Of a DNA stretch of 12,933 nucleotides, positions 12,855-12,933 are shown in pieces. Source of the stretch: Nitrospirota bacterium (GTDB taxonomy: Bacteria; Nitrospirota; Thermodesulfovibrionia; Thermodesulfovibrionales; Magnetobacteriaceae); assembly GCA_015232165.1 (NCBI GenBank), contig JADGAE010000025.1, forward strand, positions 1-12,933, written 5' to 3'. The translations under genes and the position numbers were made by a program. The notes under the pieces were generated by a model that worked only from the letters and a program-made list of their open reading frames with translations, did not search any database and was not told where the DNA came from. Position 1 is the stretch's first letter. The number at the start of each line of letters is the position of its first letter.

Positions 12855-12933
12855 TGCCTTTAAAGCATAAAAAGTGTTTTATACTGAAATGACACAGGTT
12901 TTTTCAGGCATGATAATTGAGTGTGAAATAATG

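Larger units (their letters stand above)
11250..12933. other. 1.7-kb gene-free repeat cluster
   Basis: No credible coding region is present to the end of the window. ORFs here arise from GC-rich palindromes and have arginine/proline/glycine-skewed translations. The stretch contains repeat units D, E, F, G, H and I (listed separately), a lone GGGTGCATAA terminus at 12651 and GTCATTCC-type hairpins at the right edge. The unique DNA between them is AT-rich and short (roughly 10-150 bp). Confidence 0.7.

Noticed and set aside
11250..12933. CRISPR array
   Set aside because: Repeats are 110-190 bp, irregularly spaced, in both orientations and mosaic; there is no constant short repeat with spacers and no cas gene.
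1..12933. tRNA or rRNA genes
   Set aside because: No cloverleaf with a T-loop GTTCGANNC motif and CCA-end context, and no rRNA-like segment, was seen by eye.

Overview
The window is chromosomal bacterial DNA carrying eight recognisable protein genes set among an unusual density of short, GC-rich, inverted-repeat elements. The organism looks like an environmental Gram-negative bacterium: it has a lipobox lipoprotein, a calcium-binding FG-GAP surface protein, and linked response-regulator and GGDEF genes. The combination of dispersed palindromic repeats, mixed GC content and gene style would fit a deep-branching group such as Nitrospirota (magnetotactic 'Magnetobacterium' type) or a deltaproteobacterial relative. 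That assignment is an impression from style, not a database result.

Layout. (1) 1-3213: an AT-rich two-gene cassette on the minus strand. A calcineurin-like metallophosphoesterase carries a single -1 frameshift close to its N-terminus, and an unknown cysteine-rich protein lies downstream of it. The cassette has its own promoter and is bracketed by inverted copies of a ~63-bp sequence (154-217 and 3089-3151), so it looks like a self-contained mobile or accessory module. (2) 3214-6361: a divergent pair. A secreted protein with three InlB-like cysteine repeats and six FG-GAP/VCBS calcium loops reads leftward. A CI/LexA-like HTH-S24 regulator reads rightward; it has lost the catalytic Ser and Lys. 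A 16-bp dyad between them is a candidate operator. (3) 6362-7008: 647 bp without a gene, holding a ~117-bp AT-rich inverted repeat, a small hairpin and one 172-bp MITE-like element. (4) 7009-8734: a signalling operon on the plus strand, a stand-alone receiver overlapping a receiver-PAS-GGDEF diguanylate cyclase. (5) 8829-10438: minus-strand genes for a beta-propeller lipoprotein and an HU protein, with a doubtful small ORF between them. (6) 10653-11249: an SGNH/GDSL esterase on the plus strand. (7) 11250-12933: about 1.7 kb with no credible gene, packed with at least six copies or mosaics of the GC-rich repeat family and with GTCATTCC/GGAATCC hairpins.

How it works together. The two regulator genes at 7009-8734 form a c-di-GMP signalling unit. 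The lipoprotein, the FG-GAP protein and the secreted or cytosolic esterase are ordinary envelope or housekeeping functions. The most distinctive content is the repeat landscape: one GC-rich core is found inside at least three unrelated pairs of terminal inverted repeats. The other standout is the inverted-repeat-bounded phosphoesterase cassette, the best candidate in the window for an undescribed accessory (possibly defensive) system.
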